Shown piece after piece: positions 25,195-36,754 of a stretch of 64,000 nucleotides of DNA. Within the stretch, counting starts at the first letter, position 1. Each line of letters begins with the position of its first letter. The position numbers were made by a program, and so were the translations under genes. Source of the stretch: Anaerolineae bacterium (GTDB lineage: Bacteria; Chloroflexota; Anaerolineae; Aggregatilineales; Phototrophicaceae); the NCBI GenBank assembly GCA_022824565.1, contig JAJDZQ010000009.1:46174-110173 (forward strand), given 5' to 3'. Below the pieces are notes generated by a model. The model saw only the letters and a list, made by a program, of their open reading frames with translations, was not told where the DNA came from and ran no database searches.

Positions 25195-25806
25195 TCATTC
25201 AAGGGTGGACGGCTTGAGCAGCTCGACGCTGGATACATCGGTCAAGTCGCTGCTGCGCACCTGGTTCAAGATGCTGTTGACGATCAACGATGCGAAGCGA
25301 AACAGCGCCTGCATCTGCGCGATGCGGTCGAGATACAGTCGCGCCAGGATTTGTTGGTCGGCTGGAAGTTCGGATATGGAGTTGGAGATGCGCTGGCGGT
25401 TTTCTTCCATGACCGAAAGCGCCCGTTCCATATCGCGCATTTCCCGCCCGCTCATGATCGTAGTGAAAATCTGCCAAAAGTCGGTTTCCGCCTGGTAATA
25501 CTTGCGCCGCCCGCTGCCGCCGCGCACCCATACCTGCCGCACCATACCCATGTGCTCGAGCGAGCGCATGTTGGTGCTGACGCTGGCTTTGGAGATATCC
25601 AGCCGCAACATCATGTCATCCAGCGAAAGCGGCTCTGCGCTCAGCAGCAATGTGCCATAGAGCTGCCCCAGAACCTTGTTGAAGCCGAAGTAATCGGCCA
25701 GTTGTCCCAAGCCATCCAACATGCTGTCGTGCACGATTTGCAATTCGCCAGCCAACTGCCGGCTCGCGCCAGGCCCGTTTTGCTTGTTTTCTGCGCTTGA
25801 CATCAT
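25195..25806 (-). CDS. GbsR/MarR-like winged-helix transcription regulator
   Basis: About 203 residues. The winged helix-turn-helix lies near residues 45-110 (PLSLDDMMLRLDISKASVSTNMRSLEHMGMVRQVWVRG), followed by GSGRRKYYQAETDFWQIFTTIM, the pattern of GbsR-type (COG1510) regulators; a helical dimerisation region follows. An in-frame ATG at 25836 lies only eight bases after a candidate -10 box, so ATG at 25806 (or 25803) is preferred. Divergent from rex. Target genes unknown; GbsR relatives respond to osmoprotectants or other small molecules. Confidence 0.8.
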   Translation of the reverse strand: MMSSAENKQNGPGASRQLAGELQIVHDSMLDGLGQLADYFGFNKVLGQLYGTLLLSAEPLSLDDMMLRLDISKASVSTNMRSLEHMGMVRQVWVRGGSGRRKYYQAETDFWQIFTTIMSGREMRDMERALSVMEENRQRISNSISELPADQQILARLYLDRIAQMQALFRFASLIVNSILNQVRSSDLTDVSSVELLKPSTLE

Positions 25807-25844
25807 GACCAGGTTCACATGCTTCGGCTCGATCATCCGTCAGC

Positions 25845-25873
25845 AGTCTAGCACTGTGCGCGCCCGCCTTCAA
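25845..25873 (-). promoter_or_regulatory. Promoter of GbsR-like gene
   Basis: On the minus strand: TTGAAG (25868-25873), 17-bp spacer, TAGACT (25845-25850), preceded by TGC. Confidence 0.45.
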
Positions 25874-25959
25874 GTCGGCTGCGCTAGCGAAGCCGGGCTG
25901 GCAATGGTAAACTTGGCTTGGCTGCGGGATGTGCACTTGTTGCGGGATTGGTTGTTCTC

Positions 25960-26592
25960 ATGTCGAGCAAGTCTTCGGGCGACATACCCGATATCGTGAT
26001 CGGACGGCTGCCCTTGTATCTACGTTCCCTGCGGCGCTTGCAAAACGACAGGCAAATGGTAACTTCATCGCACGAGCTGGGAGAACGGCTGGAAATCAGT
26101 TCTGCGCAGATCCGCAAAGATCTGTCGCATTTTGGCGGCTTTGGCAAGCAAGGCACCGGCTACCAGGTGGGATTCTTGATCGATCGGCTGGAAGCCGTTT
26201 TGCATGTGAACAAAGAATGGCTGGTGGCTGTGGTCGGCGCAGGCAACCTGGGCAGCGCAATATCCCATTATCGCGGCTTCCAGGATCGGGGTTTTCGCAT
26301 AGCGCATTTGTTTGATATTAGCCCGACAAAAATCGGGGTGCGTCTGGGCGACTTTGTTGTGCGCCCCATCGAAGCGATGGAAGCGACAATCCGCAGCGAA
26401 GGCATCAAAATCGCCATGCTGGCTGTGCCGGCCGAGAATGCGCAGACGGTGGCCGATCAGCTAGTGGCGGCTGATATCAAAGCCATCCTGAATTATGCGC
26501 CTATCAATATCAATGTGCCCAAGCAGGTGCAGATCCAATATATCGACCCGGTGACGCACTTGCAGCGCATGACCTATTATCTGGGCGATTGA
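25960..26592 (+). CDS. rex: Redox-sensing transcriptional repressor Rex
   Basis: Senses NADH/NAD+ ratio and represses fermentative or respiratory genes. 210 residues. The N-terminal winged helix has RLPLYLRSLRRL and ISSAQIRKDLSHFGGFGKQGTGY; the Rossmann domain has VVGAGNLGSAI; the C-terminal swapped helix region has ILNYAPININVP. ATG at 25960 matches the family; a ribosome site is weak. Divergent from the GbsR-like gene and convergent with mreB. No Rex-site search was possible here. Confidence 0.93.
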   Translation: MSSKSSGDIPDIVIGRLPLYLRSLRRLQNDRQMVTSSHELGERLEISSAQIRKDLSHFGGFGKQGTGYQVGFLIDRLEAVLHVNKEWLVAVVGAGNLGSAISHYRGFQDRGFRIAHLFDISPTKIGVRLGDFVVRPIEAMEATIRSEGIKIAMLAVPAENAQTVADQLVAADIKAILNYAPININVPKQVQIQYIDPVTHLQRMTYYLGD

Positions 26593-26614
26593 ACAAACTG
26601 CCGCCCGGCGAGCG

Positions 26615-27631
26615 TCAAAACGGATTGGCTTGTTCCAGCCGCCGCATGATGGCCGGGTCTTCCAGCGCGCGACCACAGCCTACCACCACATTCAGTTGCG
26701 GCGTGTCGGCTTGGTAGACGGGCACACCGGTCGAGTGGGTGAGGTAGCTGTCGATGCCGCGCAACAAGGCGCCGCCGCCGCTGAGCACGATGCCACGATC
26801 GATGATATCCGATGACAGCTCTGGGGGCGTCGTGGCCAGCACCGCTTTGACGACTGCCGCGATCTGGCTGAGCGGTTCGGCCAGCGCCTCGACAACTTCG
26901 CCCGTGGTGACACGCACCGTACGCGGCAAACCCGATACATTGTCGCGACCCTGGATTTCCATGCTCAATTCTTCGGGCTGGTCGACAGCCGCGCCGATTT
27001 GAATCTTGATCGACTCGGCTGTGGGCTGCCCGATAGTCAAGCTATATTTGCGGCGTACATAATTGACGATGCCTTCATCCAGCCGCAGACCGCCGACCCG
27101 GCCACTTTCGGCGCGCACGATATTGTTCATCGTCAGCACAGCCGCTTCTGTGATGCCGCCGCCAATGTTGATCACCATGCCACCGGCCGGCGTGCCCACA
27201 GGCAAACCCGCGCCCAAAGCCGAAGCCAGCGGCTCCCACATCAGCTGCACTTCGCGCGCGCCCGCCTGCAAAATCGCTTCTCGCACCGCCCTTTTTTCTA
27301 CGCTGGTCGCGCCAAAAGGCACCGATACCATGACCGACGGTCGAAAGAGGCGGATGCGCCCGGCGATGCGCCCGAAGAAATATTCGAGCATGGCTTCGGT
27401 CACTTCGTAATCGGCGATAACGCCATTTTGCAGCGGCCGCATCACCTGAATATCTTCGTCATCGACGCGCCCCAGCATTTCCCGCGCCGGCTGCCCGAAG
27501 TCGACGATGCGCTCTTCTTCTGCCAACAGCGCCACCAACGAAGGCTCTTGCAAGACGATGCGCCCGCTGTCATAGATGAGCACATTGACCGTGCCCAAAT
27601 CTAAGCCAAGCCGCTTTCCAAATTGGACCAT
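26615..27631 (-). CDS. mreB: Rod shape-determining protein MreB
   Basis: Actin-like filament protein that organises wall synthesis at the inner membrane. 338 residues. The phosphate-1 loop is LGLDLGTVNVLIY, phosphate-2 is VINIGGGITEAAVL, and the adenosine motif is GIVLSGGGALLRGID. ATG at 27631 has GAGCAGG upstream. mreC, mreD and mrdA do not follow, so it is a solo copy next to the ATP synthase genes. MreB paralogues (Mbl-type) are possible. Confidence 0.92.
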   Translation of the reverse strand: MVQFGKRLGLDLGTVNVLIYDSGRIVLQEPSLVALLAEEERIVDFGQPAREMLGRVDDEDIQVMRPLQNGVIADYEVTEAMLEYFFGRIAGRIRLFRPSVMVSVPFGATSVEKRAVREAILQAGAREVQLMWEPLASALGAGLPVGTPAGGMVINIGGGITEAAVLTMNNIVRAESGRVGGLRLDEGIVNYVRRKYSLTIGQPTAESIKIQIGAAVDQPEELSMEIQGRDNVSGLPRTVRVTTGEVVEALAEPLSQIAAVVKAVLATTPPELSSDIIDRGIVLSGGGALLRGIDSYLTHSTGVPVYQADTPQLNVVVGCGRALEDPAIMRRLEQANPF

Positions 27632-27667
27632 GTGCCTGCTCAATACATGGATGTCGTTTCATTGTCC

Positions 27668-27673
27668 ATTGTA
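27668..27673 (-). promoter_or_regulatory. -10 box upstream of mreB
   Basis: TACAATGG on the minus strand, identical to the atpA -10 context; the -35 at 17 bp (TGTCCG) is weak. Lies 36 bases before the ATG. Confidence 0.4.
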
Positions 27674-27758
27674 ACGCAAAAAGAAACGGTCGGACACGAC
27701 TTTGCGGTTCCGAGCGCGACGAACTGAGGATGGTATGTGTGCGGCGACTTTGGACGGC

Positions 27759-28211
27759 TTAGGTTTCGCTGGCGTCTTCGTCAAGGATGCGCAGCATAGA
27801 GCCGCGACTGCGAATTTTTTGGCTGATGCGCACAGCCAGCTGGGCGCGCCGCAGGGCCAGCTCTGCCTGGCGATAGGCTGCGCCGGGCGGTCCTTCTGCC
27901 AGCAGCTGCTGGGCGCGTTCGCGGGCGGACTGGGCTTCTTGCAAGTCCAGCGCGAAAGACGATTCGGCCAGATCGGCCAGGACAACCACCTTGTCGGGGC
28001 GCACATCGACCACGCCGCCATAGATGGCAAAGCGCTCTTCGGCTTCGCCCTTGCGCACGACCAACTCGCCATAGCCCATGGTCGTCAAGACTGGCGCGTG
28101 ATTGGGCAGCACGCCCATTTCGCCTTCGACAGCCGGCACCATGACCATATCGGCTGCGGGTTCGTCGAAGATTTTTTCGGCTTGTGTTACCAGCTCGACA
28201 TGGATTGGCAT
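27759..28211 (-). CDS. atpC: ATP synthase F1 epsilon subunit
   Basis: 150 residues. N-terminal beta sandwich with MPIHVELVTQAEKIF, VPAVEGEMGVLPNHAPVLT and FAIYGGVVDVRPDKVVVLAD, followed by the two-helix C-terminal domain (about 85-140), which can inhibit hydrolysis in this family. Last gene of the atpA-G-D-C operon, nine bases after atpD. Confidence 0.94.
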   Translation of the reverse strand: MPIHVELVTQAEKIFDEPAADMVMVPAVEGEMGVLPNHAPVLTTMGYGELVVRKGEAEERFAIYGGVVDVRPDKVVVLADLAESSFALDLQEAQSARERAQQLLAEGPPGAAYRQAELALRRAQLAVRISQKIRSRGSMLRILDEDASET

Positions 28212-28220
28212 GCGCGCCCC

Positions 28221-30636
<2,416 letters not shown>

Positions 30637-30705
30637 TTAGTATCTCCTCACGCCGATTCTGCTGGGATGCGCCCTGCTGCCAGCGCGCAATGCCTCAAGG
30701 TGCAT
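30637..30705 (-). CDS. Possible 22-codon leader ORF in front of atpG
   Basis: ATG at 30705 has GGAGGAG nine bases upstream and reads MHLEALRAGSRAHPSRIGVR plus two residues; the TAA directly abuts the atpG ATG. It fills the otherwise long atpA-atpG gap, which has a full ribosome site for this ORF and a second one (GAGGAG) at its end for atpG. It may be a coupling leader rather than a functional peptide. No homologue known to me. Confidence 0.35.
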   Translation of the reverse strand: MHLEALRAGSRAHPSRIGVRRY

Positions 30706-30741
30706 ATCAAGTACTCCTCCGCTAACCAGCCCAAGCGCCAC

Positions 30742-32247
30742 CTAGCCCCAAGCCTCGTTGAAGGTCTTGATGGCCGCCTCCAGCTGTTGCTGGATATGGT
30801 CTTTGGCGCGGGCGTTGCGGTTGTCGCGAATGAATGCGCCGCTATCGGCGAACTGGGTGCGCCAACTGCGCAGGAACTCTTCTTTCCAGGCCAACATGCG
30901 CTCGACCGGCACCTCGTCTGTCAAGCCGCTGGTGCCCGCATAGGTCAAAGCCACCTGCTCGTCCAGCGAAAGCGTCTGATACTGCACCTGCTTGAACAGC
31001 TCGGTCAAACGCAGTCCGCGATCCAGTTGCTGCTGGGTGGCGCGGTCGAGGTTGGAGCCAAATTGCGCGAAAGCCGCCAGATCGCGGAATTGCGCCATCT
31101 GCAGCTTCAGACCGCCCGCCACATCTTTCATGGTGCGCGTCTGTGCGGCCGAGCCAACGCGGCTGACGCTGATGCCCGTGTTCAAGGCGGGGCGCAAACC
31201 GGCGTTAAACAGCTCGGACTCAAGATAAATCTGCCCATCAGTGATGGAGATGACATTGGTGGGGATAAAAGCCGATACATCGCCGAGCAACGTTTCGATG
31301 ACGGGCAGCGCGGTGAGGCTGCCACCGCCGCGTTCGTCGCTCAGTTGGGCGGCGCGCTCTAGCAGGCGGCTGTGCAAATAGAAGACATCGCCGGGGAAGG
31401 CTTCGCGGCCCGGTGGGCGGCGCATCAACAGCGATACCTGGCGATAGGCGTTGGCGTGCTTGGACAAGTCGTCGTATATGACCAGCGCGTCTTTGCCATT
31501 TTCCATGAACCACTCGCCGATCGCGCAGCCGGCATAAGGCGACAGGTATTGCAGCGCCGCCGCATCCGATGCCGAAGCGACCACGATGGTCGTGTATTCC
31601 ATCGCGCCTTCACGTTCCAGGGTCTCGCGGATGCGCGCTACTTCGCCACGCCGCTTGCCGATAGCCACATAGATGCAAAACATGTCTTCGCCGCGTTGGT
31701 TGACGATTGTGTCCAGCGCAACGGCGGTTTTGCCCGTCTGGCGGTCGCCAATGATGAGCTCGCGCTGCCCACGTCCGATTGGGATCATGGTGTCGATGGC
31801 GAGAATGCCCGTCTGCACGGGTCTGTCCACGCTGCGGCGCTCCATCACACCCGGAGCGATGCGTTCGATATTGTAATATTCGTCGAACTGGATGGGTCCG
31901 CGCCCGTCAATCGGCTCGCCCAGCGCATTGACAACGCGCCCCACCATGCCCATGCCCACTGGCACCGAAGCGATGCGGTTGAGCGCGTGCACGCTGTCGC
32001 CTTCCTGGATGTCGTCATAAGCGCCCATGATGATGACGCCGACATTGTCTTTCTCCAGGTTGAAGGCGATGCCAGCCACGCCATTTTGGAATTCGACCAA
32101 CTCGTTGTAGCGCACATTTGCCAAACCAGAAACGCGCGCAATGCCATCGCCGACCTCTTCTACATAGCCGACTTCGACAGATGCGAGGGCGTCCAGCTCA
32201 ATATCGCGGATTTGCTCGAGGATCGATTCGTAGATATTGTCTGCCAT
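30742..32247 (-). CDS. atpA: ATP synthase F1 alpha subunit
   Basis: Non-catalytic nucleotide-binding subunit. 501 residues. Walker A is GDRQTGKT; the Walker B strand is [12 protein letters not shown]; the signature [22 protein letters not shown] is present; the C-terminus is helical. The usual N-terminal start ([15 protein letters not shown]) has AAGGAG eight bases upstream. First gene of the operon; no atpB, atpE, atpF or atpH is upstream, where proC is found instead. Confidence 0.97.
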   Translation of the reverse strand: MADNIYESILEQIRDIELDALASVEVGYVEEVGDGIARVSGLANVRYNELVEFQNGVAGIAFNLEKDNVGVIIMGAYDDIQEGDSVHALNRIASVPVGMGMVGRVVNALGEPIDGRGPIQFDEYYNIERIAPGVMERRSVDRPVQTGILAIDTMIPIGRGQRELIIGDRQTGKTAVALDTIVNQRGEDMFCIYVAIGKRRGEVARIRETLEREGAMEYTTIVVASASDAAALQYLSPYAGCAIGEWFMENGKDALVIYDDLSKHANAYRQVSLLMRRPPGREAFPGDVFYLHSRLLERAAQLSDERGGGSLTALPVIETLLGDVSAFIPTNVISITDGQIYLESELFNAGLRPALNTGISVSRVGSAAQTRTMKDVAGGLKLQMAQFRDLAAFAQFGSNLDRATQQQLDRGLRLTELFKQVQYQTLSLDEQVALTYAGTSGLTDEVPVERMLAWKEEFLRSWRTQFADSGAFIRDNRNARAKDHIQQQLEAAIKTFNEAWG

Positions 32248-32297
32248 TCGGCGGCTCCTTGCCTCAATTTCGTGTCCGTATTGACGAAACTCCTGCC

Positions 32298-32326
32298 ATT
32301 GTAGCGCAGGGATGGCTGCTTGTCTA
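32298..32326 (-). promoter_or_regulatory. Promoter of the atpAGDC operon
   Basis: On the minus strand: TAGACA (32321-32326), 17-bp spacer, TACAAT (32298-32303), about 50 bases before atpA. Shares GCGCTACAATG with the rpoC promoter. Confidence 0.6.
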
Positions 32327-32370
32327 TATTTTCACAAACAAGTTTTGCTCGCTTCTGGGGGCTGCAGCGG

Positions 32371-33189
32371 TCATTCCCCGCCCAGCGCCTGCGAACGCCG
32401 ATAGGCCGCCCACACGCCCTCGGAAAGCACTGTGCGCAAGCCACCTTTTTCCATCTCGTGCAGCGCCGCCGCCGTCGTCCCGCCCGGGCTGGTGACCTGA
32501 TTGCGCAGCTGGGCAGAATGCAAGCCCGATTGCCGCGCATAAAGCACCGAGCCGAGCAAGGTCTGCGTCACCAGCGCCTCGGCATCGCGCCGCGCAAAGC
32601 CCATGTGCACGCCCACATCGATGAGCGCCTCCATGAACATGAAGACATAGGCAGGTCCAGAGCCGCTGAGCGCTGTCGCCATATCCAGGAAGCCTTCGTC
32701 AGCCGCATAGATCTGTTCGCCCAGCGCGCCCAACAGCTTTTCGGCTTGCTTGCGCTGCTCCGCTTCGACCTCGTTGGCGGCGGTCCAGACTGTGATGCCC
32801 TGCCCGATCTGCCCCGGCGTATTGGGCATGGAACGGACAACGCGCGGATTGCCCAGGCGCTCGGCGATCGTCGACGAGGGCACGCCCGCCACGATGCTCA
32901 CGATCAGCCGCACCCCGCCGACCCGGCCGCTCAGTTCTGGCAGCACGACATCCATGCCCTGTGGCTTGACTGCCAGCACGAGCACATCGGCTTTTTCAGC
33001 CGCCTGGACATTGTTGGTGGTCGTGCCAATGCCATATTTGGCGCGCAACCCGCGTAAATGTTCGGCTCGCGGGTCGGACGCGGTAATCTGCTGCGCTGCC
33101 AGCAGCCGCTGATGCAGCAAGCCGGCGATGATCGCCTCGCCCATCACGCCCGCGCCTATGAAAGCAACAGATTCGCCATTGAATGCCAT
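32371..33189 (-). CDS. proC: Pyrroline-5-carboxylate reductase
   Basis: Last step of proline synthesis, NAD(P)H-dependent. 272 residues. The Rossmann motif FIGAGVMGEAIIAGLL opens the protein, VLAVKPQGMDVVLPEL and VRSMPNTPGQIGQG follow, and the dimer helix signature is ATALSGSGPAYVFMFMEALID...VTSPGGTTAAAL. ATG at 33189 has GAGGGCGAG upstream; eight bases after the GNAT gene. Confidence 0.95.
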   Translation of the reverse strand: MAFNGESVAFIGAGVMGEAIIAGLLHQRLLAAQQITASDPRAEHLRGLRAKYGIGTTTNNVQAAEKADVLVLAVKPQGMDVVLPELSGRVGGVRLIVSIVAGVPSSTIAERLGNPRVVRSMPNTPGQIGQGITVWTAANEVEAEQRKQAEKLLGALGEQIYAADEGFLDMATALSGSGPAYVFMFMEALIDVGVHMGFARRDAEALVTQTLLGSVLYARQSGLHSAQLRNQVTSPGGTTAAALHEMEKGGLRTVLSEGVWAAYRRSQALGGE

Positions 33190-33197
33190 ACTCGCCC

Positions 33198-34082
33198 TCA
33201 ATTCTTGCGATGGGTTTCGTCAAAGTGGTGGCTGAGCAAATAGAAGCTGCGCCGCCGGCCTTCGAAGACATCGCTGACAAAGTCGGTAATGATGTAGCCC
33301 GCAGCGAAAATCTGCGTGAAAACATCGCGGATGTGCCCCCGCCAATCGTCCGCCAGCCCGCGCTCGGATGCCTCCAGCCGGATGAAGTCGCCGGGGATCT
33401 CCACCAGCGCGAATGTCGAGCCAGGCACGGCTGTCATCGGGCGCGGCTTCAGCCACTCGCCAACGGGCATTGCGCGGTTGACAATGGGCGTGCGCACATC
33501 CAGGTAGTGTGTCAGATTTAGCTGGCTGCCTGCGCCACGCGCACGGGTCTCGGCACGGCGCTGCGTCACCCACCATTCGACCACCAGCCGGTCGGAACGC
33601 AGTGTATCGCCTGCTGTCAGCCCAAAATAATTGGCGGAGTAGCGCTGCACCACCGCCCCCAGCTTGCGGATATTGAGGTGGGCGTTGGCGGCGAGCAGCG
33701 GGTCGTAGGTCCAGGTTATCAAGCGGATGGCTTGCTTCAAGGCGATCTCGCGCTGCGCCAGTTTCAAGCGATAGCCGATGCTGCGGCCACGATAGCCTTG
33801 CAGCACGACCATGCGCTTGGACATGATGAGCAGGTTGGCCATGGCTGGTCGCGCGGCGCGGTCGTCCATGTCGATGTCTGTGCCGATGAATCCCATCACA
33901 AAACCAACCAGCCGCTCCTGCACATATGCGCCCAAAACATGTCCGCCGTGCAGCGCCAGGGAATAGAGCATGTGGCGCGGCACGAGGTTGCCGGCATCGT
34001 GCCCCCAATAGGTCTTCTGCAGCTCGACCACTTCATCCAGTTGCTGCGCGCGCAGCAAACGTTGGATGCGCAACTCGTTCAT
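33198..34082 (-). CDS. GNAT-superfamily protein (COG3375-like)
   Basis: 294 residues. The N-terminal half looks like a GNAT fold: VVELQKTYWG, GAYVQERLVGFVMGFIG (strands 3-4) and VVLQGYRGRSIGYRLKLAQRE, which resembles the acetyl-CoA loop (Q/RxxGxG/A). DPLLAANAHLNIRKLGAV follows, as in COG3375 proteins. The C-terminal half is a less typical alpha/beta domain. Substrate unknown. It lies in a row with an SDR and proC, probably one transcript. Confidence 0.7.
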   Translation of the reverse strand: MNELRIQRLLRAQQLDEVVELQKTYWGHDAGNLVPRHMLYSLALHGGHVLGAYVQERLVGFVMGFIGTDIDMDDRAARPAMANLLIMSKRMVVLQGYRGRSIGYRLKLAQREIALKQAIRLITWTYDPLLAANAHLNIRKLGAVVQRYSANYFGLTAGDTLRSDRLVVEWWVTQRRAETRARGAGSQLNLTHYLDVRTPIVNRAMPVGEWLKPRPMTAVPGSTFALVEIPGDFIRLEASERGLADDWRGHIRDVFTQIFAAGYIITDFVSDVFEGRRRSFYLLSHHFDETHRKN

Positions 34083-34094
34083 GGCTGTGCGCCT

Positions 34095-35054
34095 TCAACC
34101 GATGCGCGGACGGCGGCGGAAACTGGCGCGCAAGGCAGAACGCAGGTGCGGCCGCTGCGGCAGGTATTGCAACAGGGTTTCTTCGAACCGGCGCGGCAGA
34201 AAGCCAAAATAATCAAACACCCCGCTCAATGGCGCTGCCCGGTTGGCAGCCAGGATATCCAGCCACTGGCTCGTCATCAGCGCGCGCGGCAGCAGCATGC
34301 TATACATACCAGCTGTGGCGCGCAGCAGATAGGGCGGCAAAGGCACAATCGCGCGGCGCATGCCTGTAACGCGCATGACAGTGCGAACCAGGTCGAGCAG
34401 CGACATATACTCCGCGCCACCGATCTCGACAGTCGCGTCAACCAGGCGCACGCGACTCAGGCTACGATATATGGCTTCGACCAGGTCGTCAATATAGATA
34501 GGATGCAAGACAACCTCGCCACGTCCGGGCATGAAGAAGAAGAACGGGTTCAGACGCAGCATGCCCGCGATGTGGTTCACGAATCCGTCTTCGGGACCAT
34601 ACACGATGCCGCTGCGGATGATCGTGTAGGCAACGCCGCTGTTGCGCAGCAGGTCTTCCACTTGCCCTTTGACGCGATGCAAGGTGTACGCCGATGATGG
34701 CGAAGCGCCCAGTTGACTCACTGTGATGATGCGGCCAACACGAGAAGCACGCGCAGCAGCCGTCAAATTGGCTGTTCCGACGCGCTCGAGCCGATCCAGG
34801 TCGCGCTGCCCGCCCCACCACAGGGCGTTGGCAAGGTGGATGACCGCATGACAGCCGCTGACCGCGCGGAAGACCGCTTCTTCATCCAGCAAGCTGCCGA
34901 CGACAATTTCTGGAGCATGGGCAGATGCCGTGTCCCAGGGCAGTTGACGCAGTTGGCGCTCGGTCAACAAGCAGCGTATGGGCACAGTCGCGTGCATCAG
35001 CCGCTGCATCAGATGCCGTCCGACCAAGCCCGTCGCGCCAGTAACCAGAATCAT
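34095..35054 (-). CDS. NAD(P)-binding SDR/NmrA-type protein (complex I NDUFA9-like)
   Basis: 319 residues. The extended/atypical SDR fold is shown by MILVTGATGLVGRHLMQRL at the N-terminus, AVIHLANALWWG, the strand SQLGASPSSAYTLHRVKGQVEDLL (Y-H-R-x-K, a YxxxK active pair) and YTIIRSGIVYGPEDGFVNHI. ATG at 35054 is set by the Rossmann motif. Such proteins include NDUFA9-like and flavin/sugar reductase-like members, so the reaction is unknown. First gene of the SDR-GNAT-proC operon. Confidence 0.8.
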   Translation of the reverse strand: MILVTGATGLVGRHLMQRLMHATVPIRCLLTERQLRQLPWDTASAHAPEIVVGSLLDEEAVFRAVSGCHAVIHLANALWWGGQRDLDRLERVGTANLTAAARASRVGRIITVSQLGASPSSAYTLHRVKGQVEDLLRNSGVAYTIIRSGIVYGPEDGFVNHIAGMLRLNPFFFFMPGRGEVVLHPIYIDDLVEAIYRSLSRVRLVDATVEIGGAEYMSLLDLVRTVMRVTGMRRAIVPLPPYLLRATAGMYSMLLPRALMTSQWLDILAANRAAPLSGVFDYFGFLPRRFEETLLQYLPQRPHLRSALRASFRRRPRIG

Positions 35055-35500
35055 CAGGTGGCTCGCTTGTGAAGCCGCTACAACACCCCGGCATGCAAGG
35101 CAATTGCGCGGGGCAGAAGAGAACATAGTATAGGGTAAAGAAGTAGCCACCTCAATCCCCCTGACAGGTCTGGGCGAGGATGACCCCCACCCCAAACCCC
35201 TACCCCAAAATGAGGGAGGGGCTTTTCACACCCCATCAATCCACCTGTCGGGTCGGGGGGGAGGCAAGCGCTGGCTACCCTCTCTGACTCGTCGGGGAGG
35301 GGCTGGGGGAGGGGTAAAATGGGCGAGTCACCGCCTCGCCCCTACGCAGTCTCTTTGGGGAGGGGCTGGCGGAGGGCTTGGCCACCCTCTCCGTATTGAC
35401 GGGGAAGGCTCGGTGACGGGGCATCGATGCAACGCCAGCTCGCCGGGCGTGTTATTATTGATGGATGATGAAAAGGACATAAAGTCAAGAGAGGCGCAGT
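35055..35500. repeat. Non-coding spacer with G/C-rich repeats
   Basis: No gene seen. GGGGAGGGGCTGGGGGAGGGG (35294-35314, 21 bases given as two halves of a repeat) recurs with changes at 35357-35376, and its C-rich counterpart is at 35184-35203. Resembles the block at 14516-14562. The right end carries TATTAT (35453-35458), a weak -10 for fabF. Confidence 0.5.
35127..35155 (-). promoter_or_regulatory. Promoter of the SDR-GNAT-proC operon
   Basis: On the minus strand: TTGAGG (35150-35155), 17-bp spacer, TATACT (35127-35132), about 70 bases before the SDR start. Confidence 0.45.
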
Positions 35501-36754
35501 TTGGATAAAAAGCGTATCGTGATCACCGGCCTGGGCATCGTCTGCCCGACCGGCAACAGCCTGGAAGAAGCCTGGTCAAATACAGCCGCTGGCGTCAACG
35601 GCATTGATTACATCACACGTTATGACCGCTCGCTGACGCAGAATCAGCTGGCGGGCGAGGTCAAAGATTTCGACCCCGACAAGCTGTTTGGACGCAAGGA
35701 AGCGCGCCGGCTCGACCGCGTCGCCCAGTTCGCGCTGGAAGCCAGTCGCCAGGCGATGGCAGACAGCCAGCTGCCCGTGACAGAGGCCAACCGCTACGAG
35801 GTCGGCTGCATAATCGGCTCGGGCGTGGGCGGCATAAACTCCTTTGTCGAGGCGCAGCAAGGCATCGATTCGCGCGGGCATCGTGGTATCAAGCCCATGG
35901 CCATCCCCAAGATTCTCAGCGACTCCTGCTCCGGCGCGATATCGTTGCTATTTGGGCTGCGCGGACCGAATCATTGCATCGTCACCGCCTGCGCATCGGG
36001 CAACAATGCAATCGGCGAAGCCATGCACATCATCCGGCGCGGCGATGCCAAAGCCATGATTGCCGGCGCATCGGAAGCAGCCATCGTGCCGCTGTGCGTG
36101 GCTGGCTTCAACAATATGACGGCGCTCAGCCGCAACAACGACCGCGATACCGCCTCGCGCCCCTTCGACCTGCAGCGCGATGGCTTTGTGCCGGGCGAAG
36201 GCGCAGGCGTGCTCATCCTGGAAGAATTGACATTTGCGCGCGACCGCGGCGCGAAGATCTATGCCGAGTTGTTGGGATATGGACACACTTCGGATGCGCA
36301 TCACATCACGGCACCCATGGAAAGTGGCGAAGGCGCGGCCAAAGCGGTCGAGTTTGCCTTGCGCGATGCGGGCCTAAGCGGAGACGACATCGACTACATC
36401 AACGCCCACGGCACCAGCACACCCCTGAATGACACTGCCGAAACGAACGCCCTCAAGCGCGCCCTGGGAGAACGCGTCTACGAAATTCCGGTGAGCTCGA
36501 CCAAGTCCATGACCGGGCATTTGCTGGGCGGTGGCTCGGCGATTGAAGCTGTTTTTTCTATCATGGCCATTCGCGAAAACTTCATCCCGCCGACCATTCA
36601 TTTGCACACAGCCGACCCCAGCTGCGACTTGAACTATGTGCCCAATGCGGGCATCAAGCACGAGGTGCGCCGCGCGATGTCCAACGCATTCGGCTTCGGC
36701 GGGCACAACGCCGTGCTGGTCTTTGGCGAACACACTCAAAATGGCCCAGTCTAG
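35501..36754 (+). CDS. fabF: 3-oxoacyl-ACP synthase II
   Basis: Elongating condensing enzyme of fatty-acid synthesis. 417 residues. The catalytic Cys is in VTACASGNNAIGEAM, and the two His are in NAHGTSTPLNDTAET and KSMTGHLLGGGSAIEA. The start KRIVITGLGIVCPTG follows a TTG at 35501 with GAGAGG upstream. It overlaps the fabH start by 14 bases. No acpP or fabG/fabD in the window. Confidence 0.95.
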   Translation: MDKKRIVITGLGIVCPTGNSLEEAWSNTAAGVNGIDYITRYDRSLTQNQLAGEVKDFDPDKLFGRKEARRLDRVAQFALEASRQAMADSQLPVTEANRYEVGCIIGSGVGGINSFVEAQQGIDSRGHRGIKPMAIPKILSDSCSGAISLLFGLRGPNHCIVTACASGNNAIGEAMHIIRRGDAKAMIAGASEAAIVPLCVAGFNNMTALSRNNDRDTASRPFDLQRDGFVPGEGAGVLILEELTFARDRGAKIYAELLGYGHTSDAHHITAPMESGEGAAKAVEFALRDAGLSGDDIDYINAHGTSTPLNDTAETNALKRALGERVYEIPVSSTKSMTGHLLGGGSAIEAVFSIMAIRENFIPPTIHLHTADPSCDLNYVPNAGIKHEVRRAMSNAFGFGGHNAVLVFGEHTQNGPV

